From Hortaea werneckii (taxonomy: Eukaryota > Ascomycota > Dothideomycetes > Mycosphaerellales > Teratosphaeriaceae), in NCBI GenBank assembly GCA_037044905.1, contig JBAOKB010000162.1:310001-374000 (forward strand): a stretch of DNA of 64,000 nt, written 5' to 3'. Under the pieces are notes generated by a model. The model searched no databases and was not told the DNA's origin. It worked only from the letters and a program-made list of their open reading frames with translations. Numbering within the stretch: the first letter of the stretch is position 1; each line of letters opens with the position of its first letter. Below are positions 19,880 through 31,000 of this stretch, piece by piece. Position numbers and translations under genes: made by a program.

Positions 19880-22714
19880 ATGGCGCGCGCACCGTCGCCA
19901 GCGCTGTCGGAGAATGAGGTCGACATCTCCAAGTCACTCTTCCAGGATGACGCCCTCTCCGGCGACAGCGACATGGAGATGCCCTCCGCGCCGCACCCAC
20001 CTCCGCCGCCGCCGCCGCAGCCGTCGACGACGATGTGGAGTCCGATGACCAAGACTCGGCATTCATAGCCGCCACCCAGGCTGCTGCTAATCGCAAGAAT
20101 GCTCCCTCGAACGCGACGAAGAAGGCAGGTGCCTTCCAGACCATGGGCCTCAACACCAACCTCCTCAAGGCTATCACCCGGAAAGGCTTCTCCGTCCCGA
20201 CTCCGATCCAACGCAAGACAATACCCCTGATTATGGACGGGCAAGACGTCGTGGGTATGGCTAGGACAGGCTCAGGCAAGACCGCTGCATTCGTCATTCC
20301 CATGATTGAGAAGCTGAAGAGCCATAGCGCGAAGGTGGGTGCGCGGGGAGTGGTGTTATCTCCAGTCGAGAGCTTGCATTACAGACCCTGAAGGTAATCA
20401 AGGAGATGGGCAAGGGCACCGATCTGCGGACGACATTGCTGGTGGGAGGGGATAGTTTGGAAGAGCAGTTCAGCTCCATGGCCTCGAATCCAGATATCAT
20501 TATCGCCACACCGGGCCGTTTCCAGCATTTGATGGTGGAGATGAGCTTGGAGCTGAGCAGCGTGAAGTATGTGGTTTTCGACGAGGCGGATCGATTGTTT
20601 GAAATGGGTTTTGCCGCGCAATTGACCGAGATCATGCACTCCTTGCCAAGCAGCAGGCAGACCTTGTTGTTTTCTGCAACTCTGCCCAAAAGCTTGGTGG
20701 AGTTCGCGCGCGCAGGTCTACAAGAACCTCGTCTGGTACGTCTGGACGCAGAAAGCAAAATCGCTCCAGGGCTCGAATCTGCCTTCTTTGCCGTCAAACA
20801 CTCGGAGAAGGAAGGTGCACTTCTGGAAATTCTACAGGAAGTGATCAGGATTCCGGCAGGCGAGACCCAGGCGAGCAAGAAGCTGAAGGAGGAGGCCTCG
20901 AATGGCAAGGGAGGGAGCAAGAAACGAAAGCGAGCTCCCGAAGGAAATGCCGCCCATGAGACGCCCTCGGAGCATTCCACAGTCGTCTTCGCAGCGACCA
21001 AACATCATGTCGACTATCTCACGGCATTACTCAAGGCGCACAACTACGCTACTTCTTATGTGTACGGGTCTCTAGACCAGACGGCACGCAAGATACAGGT
21101 TGAAGACTTCCGAAAGGGCCTCACGAACATACTGGTAGTCACGGATGTTGCGGCTAGAGGTTTGGATATCCCCGTCCTGGCCAACGTTATCAACTACGAT
21201 TTTCCATCTCAGCCTAAGGTCTTTGTACACCGTGTCGGTCGAACGGCAAGAGCTGGGCGATCGGGATGGTCTTACAGTTTGATTACGGGCCAGGATATGC
21301 CATATCTGATCGACTTGCAACTCTTCTTGGCAAGAAAGTTGGTTGTTGGAAGGATCGGGGAGAAGACTGATAGTTTGTTCAGGGATGACGTCGTGCTTGG
21401 TAGCATACCGGGCAACAGGCTGGAGAGATGTGTGGAGGAGGTACAGAAGCTATTGAATGAAGATGAGGATCTTGAAGCCATGAGAGGGGTCGCTGCGAAG
21501 GGCGAGAAGCAGTACCTCCGCACACGGAATTCCGCGAGTACAGAAAGTGTGAAGAAGGCGAAGCAGATTGCGGGTGAAGGCGTCATTGGCACAAACATGC
21601 TTTTCGAAGCCGGCGATGATAATCAAGCCAGGGATTCTGAGCAGGCGAGGCTAATATGCTTGCGAAGGTGAGTGGATTTAGGCCGCAGGAGACTGTCTTT
21701 GAGATTGGCAGAAAAGGTGCCGCAAACAACGACACAGCCGATGTGATCAGGAAACGAAGAGCTGGTATTGAGGCGAAGGCTCAGAAGATCCGAGACAGGG
21801 AGGCTATAGCGAACGGTGGCGATGCGAACCAGCCACCCACCAGTTCGGGTGGTGAGAGCTTCCATACTGCGCCGGAAGATCAAGATCATGATGCAATTGA
21901 AGACGGTGAAGATGACGAGTTGGAGCTTACCCGACCGAACGGAGGCGACGTCGACATGGATGAAGCTTCTGACTCCGAGCTGGAATTGACCTTCACTGCA
22001 CCACCAGAAGAGAGCGGGCCTAAGTCCAAGAAACGCAGCAAACTGTCCAATGGCACGGGCCAAGATAGCGAATTCTTCATGTCTTATACCCCCTCCACCA
22101 TCAACATGGCCGAAGACAAAGCATACGGAGTCCAGTCAGGCGGGACACACAACTCTAATTTCGCAAGCGCTGCCAAAGATGCCACCATGGACCTTGTCAA
22201 TGACGAGAGTTCAGGATTCCGGGAGGCGACGAAACCTGGCATGCGCTGGGACAAGAAGGGCAAAAAGTACGTTGCCAAAGCCAACGACTTTGATGGCAGT
22301 AAAGGACAGAAATACATCACCTCGGAAAGTGGCCAGAAGATCGCCGCATCCTTTAAATCAGGCCGCTTCGATGCGTGGCGGAAGGCTAACAAAGTCGACC
22401 GTCTTCCTCGGGTGGGCGAGCTCGAGAGGTCGAATGCCCATTACGCTGCTGGTCCTGGGCCCGGTGGCAATGACGGCCAGGGCAACAGGCGATTCAAGCA
22501 TAAGCAGGAGAAGGCGCCGAAGGAGGCGGACAAGTTCCGCGACGACTATCATAAGAGGAAGGCTAAGGTGCAGGCGGCGAAGGAGAAGAGAGTGGGTCGG
22601 TTTGCCGAGGGCAAAGGCAAGAACGAGCTGCGTGGGACGGATGATGTGAGGAAGTTGAGGAAGCAGCAGGAGAAGCGGAAGGAGAAGAATGCGAGGCCTA
22701 GTAGGAAGAAGTAG
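19880..22714 (+). CDS. DBP10: ATP-dependent RNA helicase Dbp10 (DEAD box), three single-base frame breaks
   Basis: Nucleolar helicase for 60S subunit assembly. The start MARAPSPALSENEVDIS is followed by an acidic and proline-rich leader. Then come the Q motif (MGLNTNLLKAITRKGFSVPT), motif I (ARTGSGKTAAF), motif Ia, motif II (VFDEADRLFEMGF), motif III (LFSATLP), VVTDVAARGLDIP and HRVGRTARAGRSGW. The DBP10 C-terminal domain and a Lys-rich tail end at 22714. Frame changes lie near 20020 (CCG run), 20372 and 21650. At 20372 the conserved S-R-E-L-A-L-Q is present but one base short, so the uncorrected reading stops 20 bases on. Three added bases give 945 residues. The N-terminal proline tract is coded by CCG repeats. 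Confidence 0.93.
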
Positions 22715-22954
22715 AATACTTGTACGTTTTTCTGAGGGAGAGCCTGGCGGACCAGGCTTATCTGCTATAGCTATATTACTCCGCTTTCACTCGCTATTTA
22801 CCTCTTAGCCACAGACCGTGGTGACAGATCAAGCATCTAAGATGACATCGTCTCACGAGCGCGCCAGTCCCATCAGTGGGACGAGAACTTGCATGTTTTG
22901 TGTATGACTGAATAGGATACGTAGCCTTATAGACGTATCAGAGATTATGCGTAC

Positions 22955-23974
22955 CTAAAAGATCTTCCCTAGCACGTTCTTCAATTCGGCAGACTGCTCC
23001 GCTTTGCCCTTCCTGTCTTCCTTACCCTGCACCTTCCGCTGCTTGAAATCCCTGGCTTTCTTCTCCTGCCCAACCCCTGCAGCACTGTCCAACTCTCCAG
23101 CCGCCTTTCGCTTCGCTTTCTTCTTACTCTCCATGCCCTCCAACATCTTTCCCCTTTCGACATCCTCAACGAACGCCTTGTTCTCCTGCCTCGTCCTGCG
23201 CACCTCCTCGCGCAACCGCGCCGCCCGCTCCGCATTCTCATTCGCAATCTGCTCAGTCAAGTGGCTCCACTTGAAGCCCTTGAGATACTTCATGTTCCAC
23301 AGGTCATCATGATAGAAGTTCCCTTTCTTGCCGCCAATGATATTCCCATTGAGCGTCTCCGCGGCGAGTTTCGCTTCCGTCTTGGACGCGAACTCAACCC
23401 AGCCGTCCGTGAAGGACTTCTTCTTGTTCCCGCCTCGCTTGACACGCTGGACGTGCTGCTCGTGGTCTTCCGGCGTCAGGAAGATGCGGCCTAGGCCTTT
23501 TAGGGCGTGCGGGGCCAGGTAGTGTCGGAGTGTCTGGGGTTTCATGAAGGTGGGACGCGCGAATGTATACCACGCCGGACTTCCGAGCGGCCTTCTCGGA
23601 TGCAGCGACGGATTTGGGCGTCTTGAGTTTGGTGGTTTTGGGGTTGTGGATTGCTCTTCGTCCTCGTCGGCTTGCGGCGCATTCTGCTCGTCGTCGTCGT
23701 CGTCGAAATCGCTGCCCAGTTGAAAGCGATCTGCGCCTTCAAATGGAGCCTTCTTCTGTGCTTTCTGCTCCTCGCCTTTTCCTTGCTGCTCCTCTTCGTC
23801 GTCCAGGCTGTGGAAGCTTGCATCGTCTGAATCTACATCTTCTGTCCTCTGTCTTTTGTTCGCTCGACCTCCAATCGCACCTCTGCCTTCTTCAAACTCA
23901 TCTGAGTTATAGCCGCCTTGGTCATCTTCGCTTTCATCCGCGTCCAAAAACTCGTTACGCTTCCGTGTAGACAT
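22955..23974 (-). CDS. ESF2: Pre-rRNA processing protein Esf2 (ABT1 family, RRM), internally frame-scrambled
   Basis: Nucleolar RRM protein of the small-subunit processome; yeast Esf2 stimulates the helicase Dbp8. The acidic N-terminus MSTRKRNEFLDADESEDD is followed by the RRM (LRHYLAPHALKGLGRIFLTP, GWVEFASKTEAKLAAETLNG, YHDDLWNMKYLKGFKWSHLT). The tail is Lys/Arg-rich. The frame looks open for 339 residues, but about 30 residues upstream of FMKP read as nonsense. The correct peptide (KLKTPKSVAASEKAARKSG then VVYI) sits in another frame between about 23641 and 23565, and RVPP sits in a third. Losses near 23641, 23560 and 23547 add up to three and return to the original frame. The corrected length is 340 residues. 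It is divergent from TRM12 with 176 bp between starts. Confidence 0.9.
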   Translation of the reverse strand: MSTRKRNEFLDADESEDDQGGYNSDEFEEGRGAIGGRANKRQRTEDVDSDDASFHSLDDEEEQQGKGEEQKAQKKAPFEGADRFQLGSDFDDDDDEQNAPQADEDEEQSTTPKPPNSRRPNPSLHPRRPLGSPAWYTFARPTFMKPQTLRHYLAPHALKGLGRIFLTPEDHEQHVQRVKRGGNKKKSFTDGWVEFASKTEAKLAAETLNGNIIGGKKGNFYHDDLWNMKYLKGFKWSHLTEQIANENAERAARLREEVRRTRQENKAFVEDVERGKMLEGMESKKKAKRKAAGELDSAAGVGQEKKARDFKQRKVQGKEDRKGKAEQSAELKNVLGKIF

Positions 23975-24150
23975 TTTTGCGACTCTACCTAGGTAGACGC
24001 TGGCACTGGAGCGAACTTTCACATGCAAAGAAGCGCTGCAACGCGGTTCGCCTTCCGCGCAACGACTTTTGACCAGGCTTCTTTCCTGATTGGGAAACTT
24101 GCGACTCAAGCACCGCATTACAGCAAGAGCCTCTCCCTTCTCGACTCCTA

Positions 24151-25264
24151 ATGCAAAGGGCCACAGCCGAATGGCCAGCCGGGTCTGGAGAGCGTCCAGA
24201 ATGGACGGCATCATTCATTCAGAAGGTCAACAGGTCATACGTCTGCTATGGCTCTATGGTCTTGCTCCCTTCGACTGCCTTCGATGAGATCGACAGAAGA
24301 GGTGACTCGGCAAACACGTCCAATCTACAGCTTCACCACCTGTATGAGCTCATCGCGAAGCACTTGAAAATCACGCACATCGCAGTCACCAGGCCTATAC
24401 CATTGCAAGATGAAGGCGAGGGCGCAGAGAACATCATTCGCGCTCCGACCAACTTCAAACCCTTGTTTGGCGATTTTGGACCATCAACTGCTCAATCACC
24501 GCCTACGCCATCTGACTTTGAGGCGGCTTACTGGGTAACGGCGAAGCAGAATGGTGTCAATCAGATCTGGGCGCCCAGATGGACCATGTTTTCTCGCGGC
24601 AACATTAGCGAGAAAGCCCGCCTAATGACCCTGCCCTCTGTGCTTTCCGCTGTTGAGGAAGGCGAGGCCGATGGCACAGGATGTACTGCTGTCGATCTTT
24701 ACGCCGGGATCGGTTACTTCACCTTCTCATATCTCAAGGCGGGCGTCACCAAGGTGCTAGGATGGGATTTGAATCCTTGGAGCACTGAGGGGCTTATGAG
24801 AGGAGCAAAGGCGAATAAATGGCCTGCTGTAAAGGTCTCGAGCGATGACAGATTGGCAGACGTGCTTGAAAGGGATGTGAAGTTACTCGTATTCAACGAA
24901 GACAACTGTCTTGCAGAGGGACGTATTGACGAGGCACGAAGGTCACCACTGCCACCAATTAGACATGTCAACTGTGGGCTGCTGCCGACGTCCAGGGGAA
25001 GCTGGCCAATCGCAGTCCATGCCCTTGATGCAGATCTCGGAGGCTGGATCCATGTTCACGAGAACTTTGCTGTTGACGAGATCCCAAGCAAGGCGGAAGA
25101 AGTCAGATGCGAGATTCAGCGTCTCGCCAGGCAACATGCGGAGCATGACCTTAAGGATGGCTCAGTGAAGCTCGAAGCACGTCAACAAGCTGAAGAGCTT
25201 CGCACCTGGTGTAATGCACTGTGTGATAGATATATACGTACCGCCCAGAAGCAGGCACGTCTAG
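24151..25264 (+). CDS. TRM12: tRNA wybutosine-synthesizing protein 2 (TYW2/Trm12), frame break near the 3' end
   Basis: Transfers the 3-amino-3-carboxypropyl group of S-adenosylmethionine to the wybutosine precursor at G37 of tRNA-Phe. The SAM-binding motif DLYAGIGYFTFSYLKAG, the NPWS motif (GWDLNPWSTEGLMRGAKANKW), VNCGLLPTSRGSWPIAVHAL and GGWIHVHENF are all present. The open frame runs on to 25365 with an unrelated tail. The true C-terminus, KLKSFAPGVMHCVIDIYVPP, lies one frame over and stops at 25262-25264. The switch falls between 25165 and 25181, where GAAG before CAC may carry one extra base (or two may be missing). This is the only break whose sign differs from the others. The corrected length is 370 residues. 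Confidence 0.9.
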
Positions 25265-25323
25265 CTTGTCTTGCATTTCTTTGTCATGCATCCGCGAGTC
25301 TCAACTCTTACCGCATTTTGGTT

Positions 25324-25563
25324 TTAGTAGTTATACACTATGTATACAGCAAACCCGATGAATAACCATGCCATCAGCTGCGCATGCGGACTGTCAGGGT
25401 TCCGCTCGCAGAGCTCCCAAAAGGCGAGCCAGCCCACCAGGATTCCGCCCAAGGCGAAGATCCAATGGCGCGGGAAGCGGAGCTCAGAGGGCGGGGCGTT
25501 CTCGATCATATCTTCAATCATATCATAGAAATCTGTCGCCGTCTGAGGACGCCTCTCACCCAT
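25324..25563 (-). CDS. Possible small protein with two membrane helices
   Basis: 79 codons from an ATG at 25563 to a stop at 25324. The N-terminus is polar and acidic (MGERRPQTATDFYDMIEDMI). Two strongly hydrophobic helices follow, WIFALGGILVGWLAFWEL and LMAWLFIGFAVYIVYNY, joined by a short polar loop. The start overlaps the last bases of SSP120, which reads in another frame of the same strand. I do not recognise the family. It could be a separate small gene on the 3' part of the SSP120 transcript or a chance frame. The two clean helices and natural ends favour a real protein. Confidence 0.45.
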   Translation of the reverse strand: MGERRPQTATDFYDMIEDMIENAPPSELRFPRHWIFALGGILVGWLAFWELCERNPDSPHAQLMAWLFIGFAVYIVYNY

Positions 25564-26214
25564 TACGTCGAAACTTGGCGGGAATGTTGGCTTCCACAAT
25601 GGGTGTGCGATCCATTCGCTCCTGACGCTCCTGCTGTTCGTCCATCATATCGTGCTTTTTGAAATGCTCAATGTCCTCCGGGTGGATCAAATCCTCCTCT
25701 TTCGTGTTCTCATCATGGTATTTCTCAAAATGGTGGATCTCGTACTCGTACTCGTCGTCTCCATGGTGGCCAGGGCCAAAGCCGAAGTCGGGCAGCTTCA
25801 GCCCTTGTGCTGAGCCGATTGTGTATTCGGCAAACGATATAGTACCGCTTCCATCGCGATCAAAGGTTTTAATCGCTTCTTGCACGGCTTTGTCCTTGTC
25901 GGCTTGGGAGATGTGCTTAGTGGATTCGTCCTTGAGACCATAGGTCTTCAGGAGGTCCTCGGCTGTCCATTCGTTGCTTGAGTCATAGTCGTGGAGGTTG
26001 AAGAAAGAGCCAGCGTCAAAGGAAGTAATGTGATGCTCCTCTGCGCATCGTTAGTGGGGTGGCACAATCAAAGGGCTGTGGAATGTAGTAGCGTGCCTGC
26101 CATATGTCGAGTTGCCCAGTCTGCATCGGCGGGGATAGGTTGCTGGTCGTGGCTGCCATGAGCCGCCACGAGGCCAAGAAAGCCGGTCAAAGCAAAGAGC
26201 GAAGTCGTTATCAT
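25556..26214 (-). CDS. SSP120: EF-hand secretory-pathway protein, Ssp120-like
   Basis: 200 residues in two exons, 26214-26097 and 26040-25556. A signal peptide (MITTSLFALTGFLGLVAA) precedes GSHDQQPIPADADWATRHMA. Two EF-hand regions follow: one around DAGSFFNLHDYDSSNEWTAE, and a canonical loop DRDGSGTISFAEY. The C-terminal part EYEIHHFEKYHDENTKEEDL then HPEDIEHFKKHD is typical of Ssp120, a lumenal calcium-binding protein of the early secretory pathway. The 56-nt intron 26096-26041 begins with GC rather than GT (GCACGC) and ends CACTAACGATGCGCAG. The protein match across it (A-E-E-H-H) fixes the junction. Confidence 0.85.
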
Positions 26215-26584
26215 TATCGTGAATGTGCTTGGTACAATGGCACCTTGATGTTTCTATACAATACTGAGTTGATAAGGGGGGAAGGGTACGGGGTCAGTCA
26301 GGCAGAATTCCAGGCATCAACTCCAAGTTCTCTCCAGGTTGTGACTGCCAGGCGCTGCCTCCATGTACAGTACCTACCTGGGTACTACATAGGCAGGCTG
26401 AACAAGGAAATTAGAGCTGACTATCATTAAGCGATTTCATGATACTATCTCACGTTGGCATACACCGCGTCACTGGTCGCGTCATTTCCTTGAGATACAC
26501 GTAGCTTTTGAAAACGGAAATGGAGGCATTCCGCGAGACGCGCAAACTGGACATTGAAGGTCACACTGTCAACTTTCCTCCCCA

Positions 26585-27708
26585 TTACTTCGACTGCAGA
26601 GCTGCTTTCACTGCCGGCACCTCCTCCTCCAACGGTAGGATGTTTGGCTCCGGACCTACAGGCGTAATGCTGTGCGGGTTGATCTGCTTGTGAGACTTCG
26701 TGTAATGGTTCTAGAATAAGAGTCAGTCTGATTGTTGCACTTGTAAGTGTTTACGTGGCGGGCAACATACCTTGATGTGCGTGAACTCCGTTGTCTCGCC
26801 GAAGGCAGGATTCTTCCAATAACAGTATCGCAGCCACTTGTGGATGTTTGGATACCCGCTCCTGATATCCCTGATGTTGCACTTGAAGTGCTGCACATAG
26901 ACAGCATCGAACCGGACAATGGTCGTAAACAATCGTACATCCGCCTCAGTCACTCGGTCACCGTGGTAGTACGGCCCAGGAGATTGAGCCAGCTCGGCCT
27001 CGGCTTTGTCAAGCGAAGCAAAGAGAGTTTTCACGTTCTTTGTGTAAGCTTCCTCGGTCGTGGCAAAGCCCGACTTGTAGACGCCATTGTTGATATCGTG
27101 ATAAGTCCATTCGTTCGTCTCCTCAATCTTCGACTTCAGATCCTCTGGGAGCAAGTCGAGCTTGGCATACTTCTCTGGCAGGAGGTGATCGAAGGAATGA
27201 TAGAGCATCCGGATAATCTCACTGGACTCGTTGCTGACGATGCACCTTTGCTTCTTGTCGTATAGCGTGGGAACCGTGAAGCGGCCTTCATAATCCGGGT
27301 TGTTCTCAAAGTAGATGTGTCGAAGGTGCGTATAGTCGGCATGCACGGGATCCGGAGTCACGTTATCGCCAGGCGCATCATTATCCTCTTTGGTGGCAAA
27401 TCGCCATCCCTTCTCGCCCATGTGCCAATGGACCGAGGTGTACGGAAGGAAATCCTCGAGGCCCTTCAGCTTGCGCACAATAAGTGCGCGATGTGCCCAA
27501 GGACATGCGTAAGACACATAGAGGTGATAGCGATCCTTCTCGGCTGGGAATTTTGCATCTGGCTTGTTCTCGATCCAGTCACGGAAGACAGATTGCTGAC
27601 GTCTGAATTCCCCGTCCTTGCTGGCCCAATTCAATATGTTCTTGTCCTGAGACTGTAGAGAGTCAGTGTATTACATCATGTCAGCTTGCTGGTGTCGCTT
27701 ACTCCCAT
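26585..27708 (-). CDS. ECM4: Glutathione S-transferase, Ecm4/Gto class (glutathionyl-hydroquinone reductase type)
   Basis: 337 residues in three exons: 27708-27703, 27652-26771 and 26710-26585. The first exon codes only Met-Gly. Intron 27702-27653 (50 nt, GTAAGC donor) and intron 26770-26711 (60 nt, GTATGT donor) both fit in phase. The thioredoxin-fold active site is SYACPWAHRALIVRKLKG, with the catalytic Cys before Pro-Trp. VHWHMGEKGWRF, TVPTLYDKK, IVSNESSEIIRML and the C-terminal helical part (VRLFTTIVRFDAVYVQHFKC) match the class. Such enzymes reduce glutathionyl-hydroquinones or handle thiol adducts in the cytosol. The corrected end IKNHYTKSHKQINPHSITPV is typical. Confidence 0.93.
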
Positions 27709-28034
27709 GCTTGCTGAAGCTCGGTACGATCGAATTGCTTGAATCGGAAGACGTTGATTCAATTGCTGCAAGCGTCGCAAGGGCGTGATGATCATCAAGA
27801 TGCCCGATTAAAAGGAGTAGTGGTGCGTGGCAGTTAGGAAAGATTCAGGCGACGAGCTTATAATAGTGGCAACACACAAGATGACAAGCATTGGAAAAGT
27901 GACATGATTGATGAAGTAATGCTGACAATCAATTTTCAATACAGGCTGAGCTAGCCGAATTCGGGTGACCAAGTTGGCATTTCGCCGTGACTGTTGGAAG
28001 GCGCCAAAAATTCATTAAGATTTCTTAATCAAAA
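27709..28034. other. Intergenic, no gene seen
   Basis: 326 bp that carry the ECM4 promoter and the IML1 3' end. Nothing else recognised. Confidence 0.5.
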
Positions 28035-31000
28035 TTACCCAATCCCTTTCAGAGCTGCACGATGCATCAGATGCGGCGGCAAAGATATTGGAGGCACGTC
28101 GCTATCGAGGCCATTCGAATCACTACTGAAGGGGCTTCCTGGTGTCGTAGATGGCTTAGAAATCTCGTCATAGAAGGCTTTCAAAGCTTTCTCGTCGTGA
28201 CAAAACTTCACAAAGTCAGACGTGATATCTTCTGCCGACTTGGGCTCTGGCAGTCTCCCTGTGCCTGGTTTTTGAGAAGCAAGTCGATTCGGTACCAAGA
28301 GAAAATCGCTGTTGTCATCTCCTGTAATTTGTGCAAGCAGAGTGCCAGAAGTGTGCACGAAAGACGTACGTTCATACCAGTCATCCTCGGTACCATACGA
28401 ATACAGCACGTCTATCTTCGTCGTAAAGCTGGCGACCGCTTCAAAGTCCAGAACGAAGTCCAAACGGCGTAACAGTGCCTTTTGATATGCAACAGGGTCT
28501 TCCATTGCGCGCGGTGCGAAAGCATATGGTTCGAAAGCCGGAGTGGCCAATAGGTTCTTCTCCGGAGGCCTGAGAGCAAGCTTCACTTTCAGCGGCTGAT
28601 CCAAAGGGTATTCCAGTGGAAGTGAACAAGCTTCTGTGATAGGTACTTGTACCAGTCTGAGACCATAGCCTTCAACTAGGGATGCCCATCTGGCGATGGC
28701 TTCCCTGATCAACTTGGGCGTGGTGGTCAGCCACTCCAGCTGGATGTGATAGCAGTTTTCAGGGTTATGCAACCGATCGTAGTGTAAATTGACTAACTCG
28801 AGCTGACTTGATTTCTTGTTCGTGTCCACGTTCAGCAGCATCTCCTGGCTCAGGAATAGCTGCTTCTTGTCCGATGCCACCATAGTCGGCGTTGGTTTCC
28901 CGGATGATTCAGATTCACGATTTGAAGCCTTGCTCAGCGGCGAGCTCACCTGGGCTGGACGTAACATCGGCGAACTACGCTCAACCAGAGGCGTGGGAGG
29001 TATCGATCTCAACGTTGCCTTACTAAACATGCTTGCGTTGTCGGGGTATTCCGCCGTACGATGGGTACCTGCGACCTGATAAAAGAAGTTGCCATCAAGG
29101 AACGCATGCTTATGACGGACGTGCGCAAAGATACCGCGCCTCATTAGCTCATTGCCTATCGCAACAGCGTCCTCCCGAGAATGCAAGTCCTTGAAGACCC
29201 GCATGAGCCAATTGACCATTTCGTCGCCTCTGAAGCACCTGAAGTGTAGCCGAGTGAACCATCTTCTGTCGCGAGCTTCTACGCCGCGGGGTGGTGGTTC
29301 CTGCATCTGTGCGGTTAGTTTGACAACGTCGAAGGTGCTAGTGTGATACAGCTCCGACTCGCCAAATAGCGGAGGTATGCTTTCCGTCTCGGTGAGCTGC
29401 CCTGTAAGAGCAGGCCCATAAGCGTTTATGACTGTACTTGGATCTCGAGTCTGATACTCGATAGCGAGTGGATTTGGGTCACGTTCACCGCTCCCGTTCG
29501 CCGTTCTCGATTTCGTGAGTGAGGCATGGTGTTGCTGATCTTCGTCGGTGAAGAAGCGGCTACGTTGCCAAAGTTGCGTGAGCTTTTGAATGCCATCGAT
29601 TCGTCTCTCCTCGTCGGAGAGCTCTCGGCTGGCAGTACTAACGCCATGACTTGGTCGCGAGTGGTCGACCGGAATAAGAACAAGCCTCATCTGCGAGCAA
29701 GACTTATACATGCTTCGCTGATCTTTCGTCACAATCTTATCGTCTAGTTTGGTCCATTCGGGCTGCTTCTGGACTCGAGCAGGACCGATTTCTGTCTTCA
29801 GCGACCTCTTCATGATTGGTGACCTGAACTTTACTTGATGTTTACCTGGCCGATCTTCCACATGTGGCCCGGCCGTATTTTGCAGAGAGAACTCCACAAC
29901 TTGAACTTCCGATTCAGAAAGGTACCGAAGCTCATGGTACGTGTTTCCAAGTGACATCAAGATTCGCCTATCTTTTTCGATGCCATCTCCTGCGTCGCCT
30001 TTGTGAAGGCTAATCGACGTCTTTTGGAATCCGAAAATAAGCCTTAGTACGATGAGCTGATCCAAGACACGTCCTGCAGGATCAGGGTCGTCCTTGTAGC
30101 CATTGCCAACGACAAGGCTGCGTGCAGTCTTGTGCGGGTAATTCTCTAATTGACGGAGCGAGGGGCTGTATTCCGCCGTCAACGGAAGTGCAGCAGGAGA
30201 GCACATGGATCTCCATTTGAATGTGCTTGAGCTGACAGCGCGTGGGAATACGTGTTGCCACTTTCGATAGTGAGCAGCCACGCGCATGTTGCTGCGTTTC
30301 GGGTTGCAAGGATTTAGTAATGTCACCCATGGAGAAGTTGTCCAGTGCCCCTCTTCCTCTGCCGCCTTCATCGCGGCATAAAATGGATCATGGTTTGCTT
30401 TTGGAGTCTGCGAAAGTGTGCTCCCGTTTGTGAAGTCATTCCCAGAGCCCGTTGGAAACACGCTCTGCTCCAGTAGAGGTCTAGGGTCACCTGCTTCGGA
30501 GTCTAGCTCGCGTGAAGCCGATATATTGATTGGTCGAGACATCTCGACAGAAGTCCGATCGGGCAACGAGGAGAGGGTCTGATGCGAAGATTTCTTTGCT
30601 AGAGATTGTCTTATCTGCCTTGCAATGCCGCTAGATCCTTCGTTAGGCGCAAAGGTCGATGGCATAGCTGGCTCCTTACCATGCTGTGCATGCTCGGTCG
30701 TGATGGTGGTACTTGCGGTGCTGCGGCCAGGAGCCAGACCTTTGGGTCCTAGGCTGATTTTGCGACCACCAGGTGCCATGAGCGCATGCGGAAGCTTCGA
30801 GCTTTTGGGCGGTTTTATGCTGTCGCCGGCGTATGCCGACAAGGCCTCTAGCTCCTTTCTATGACTTTGTTCAACGGGCCTAGCGGTTGAGACTTTGGAG
30901 CCCTCCCTTTCAGATGGCGCTGGCTTCTTCAGGGTACTCGCAGAGCTCGTAGAAACGCTGAGGGTGGCATCAGAACTCCCCACACGTGGTTGGTGGGGTG

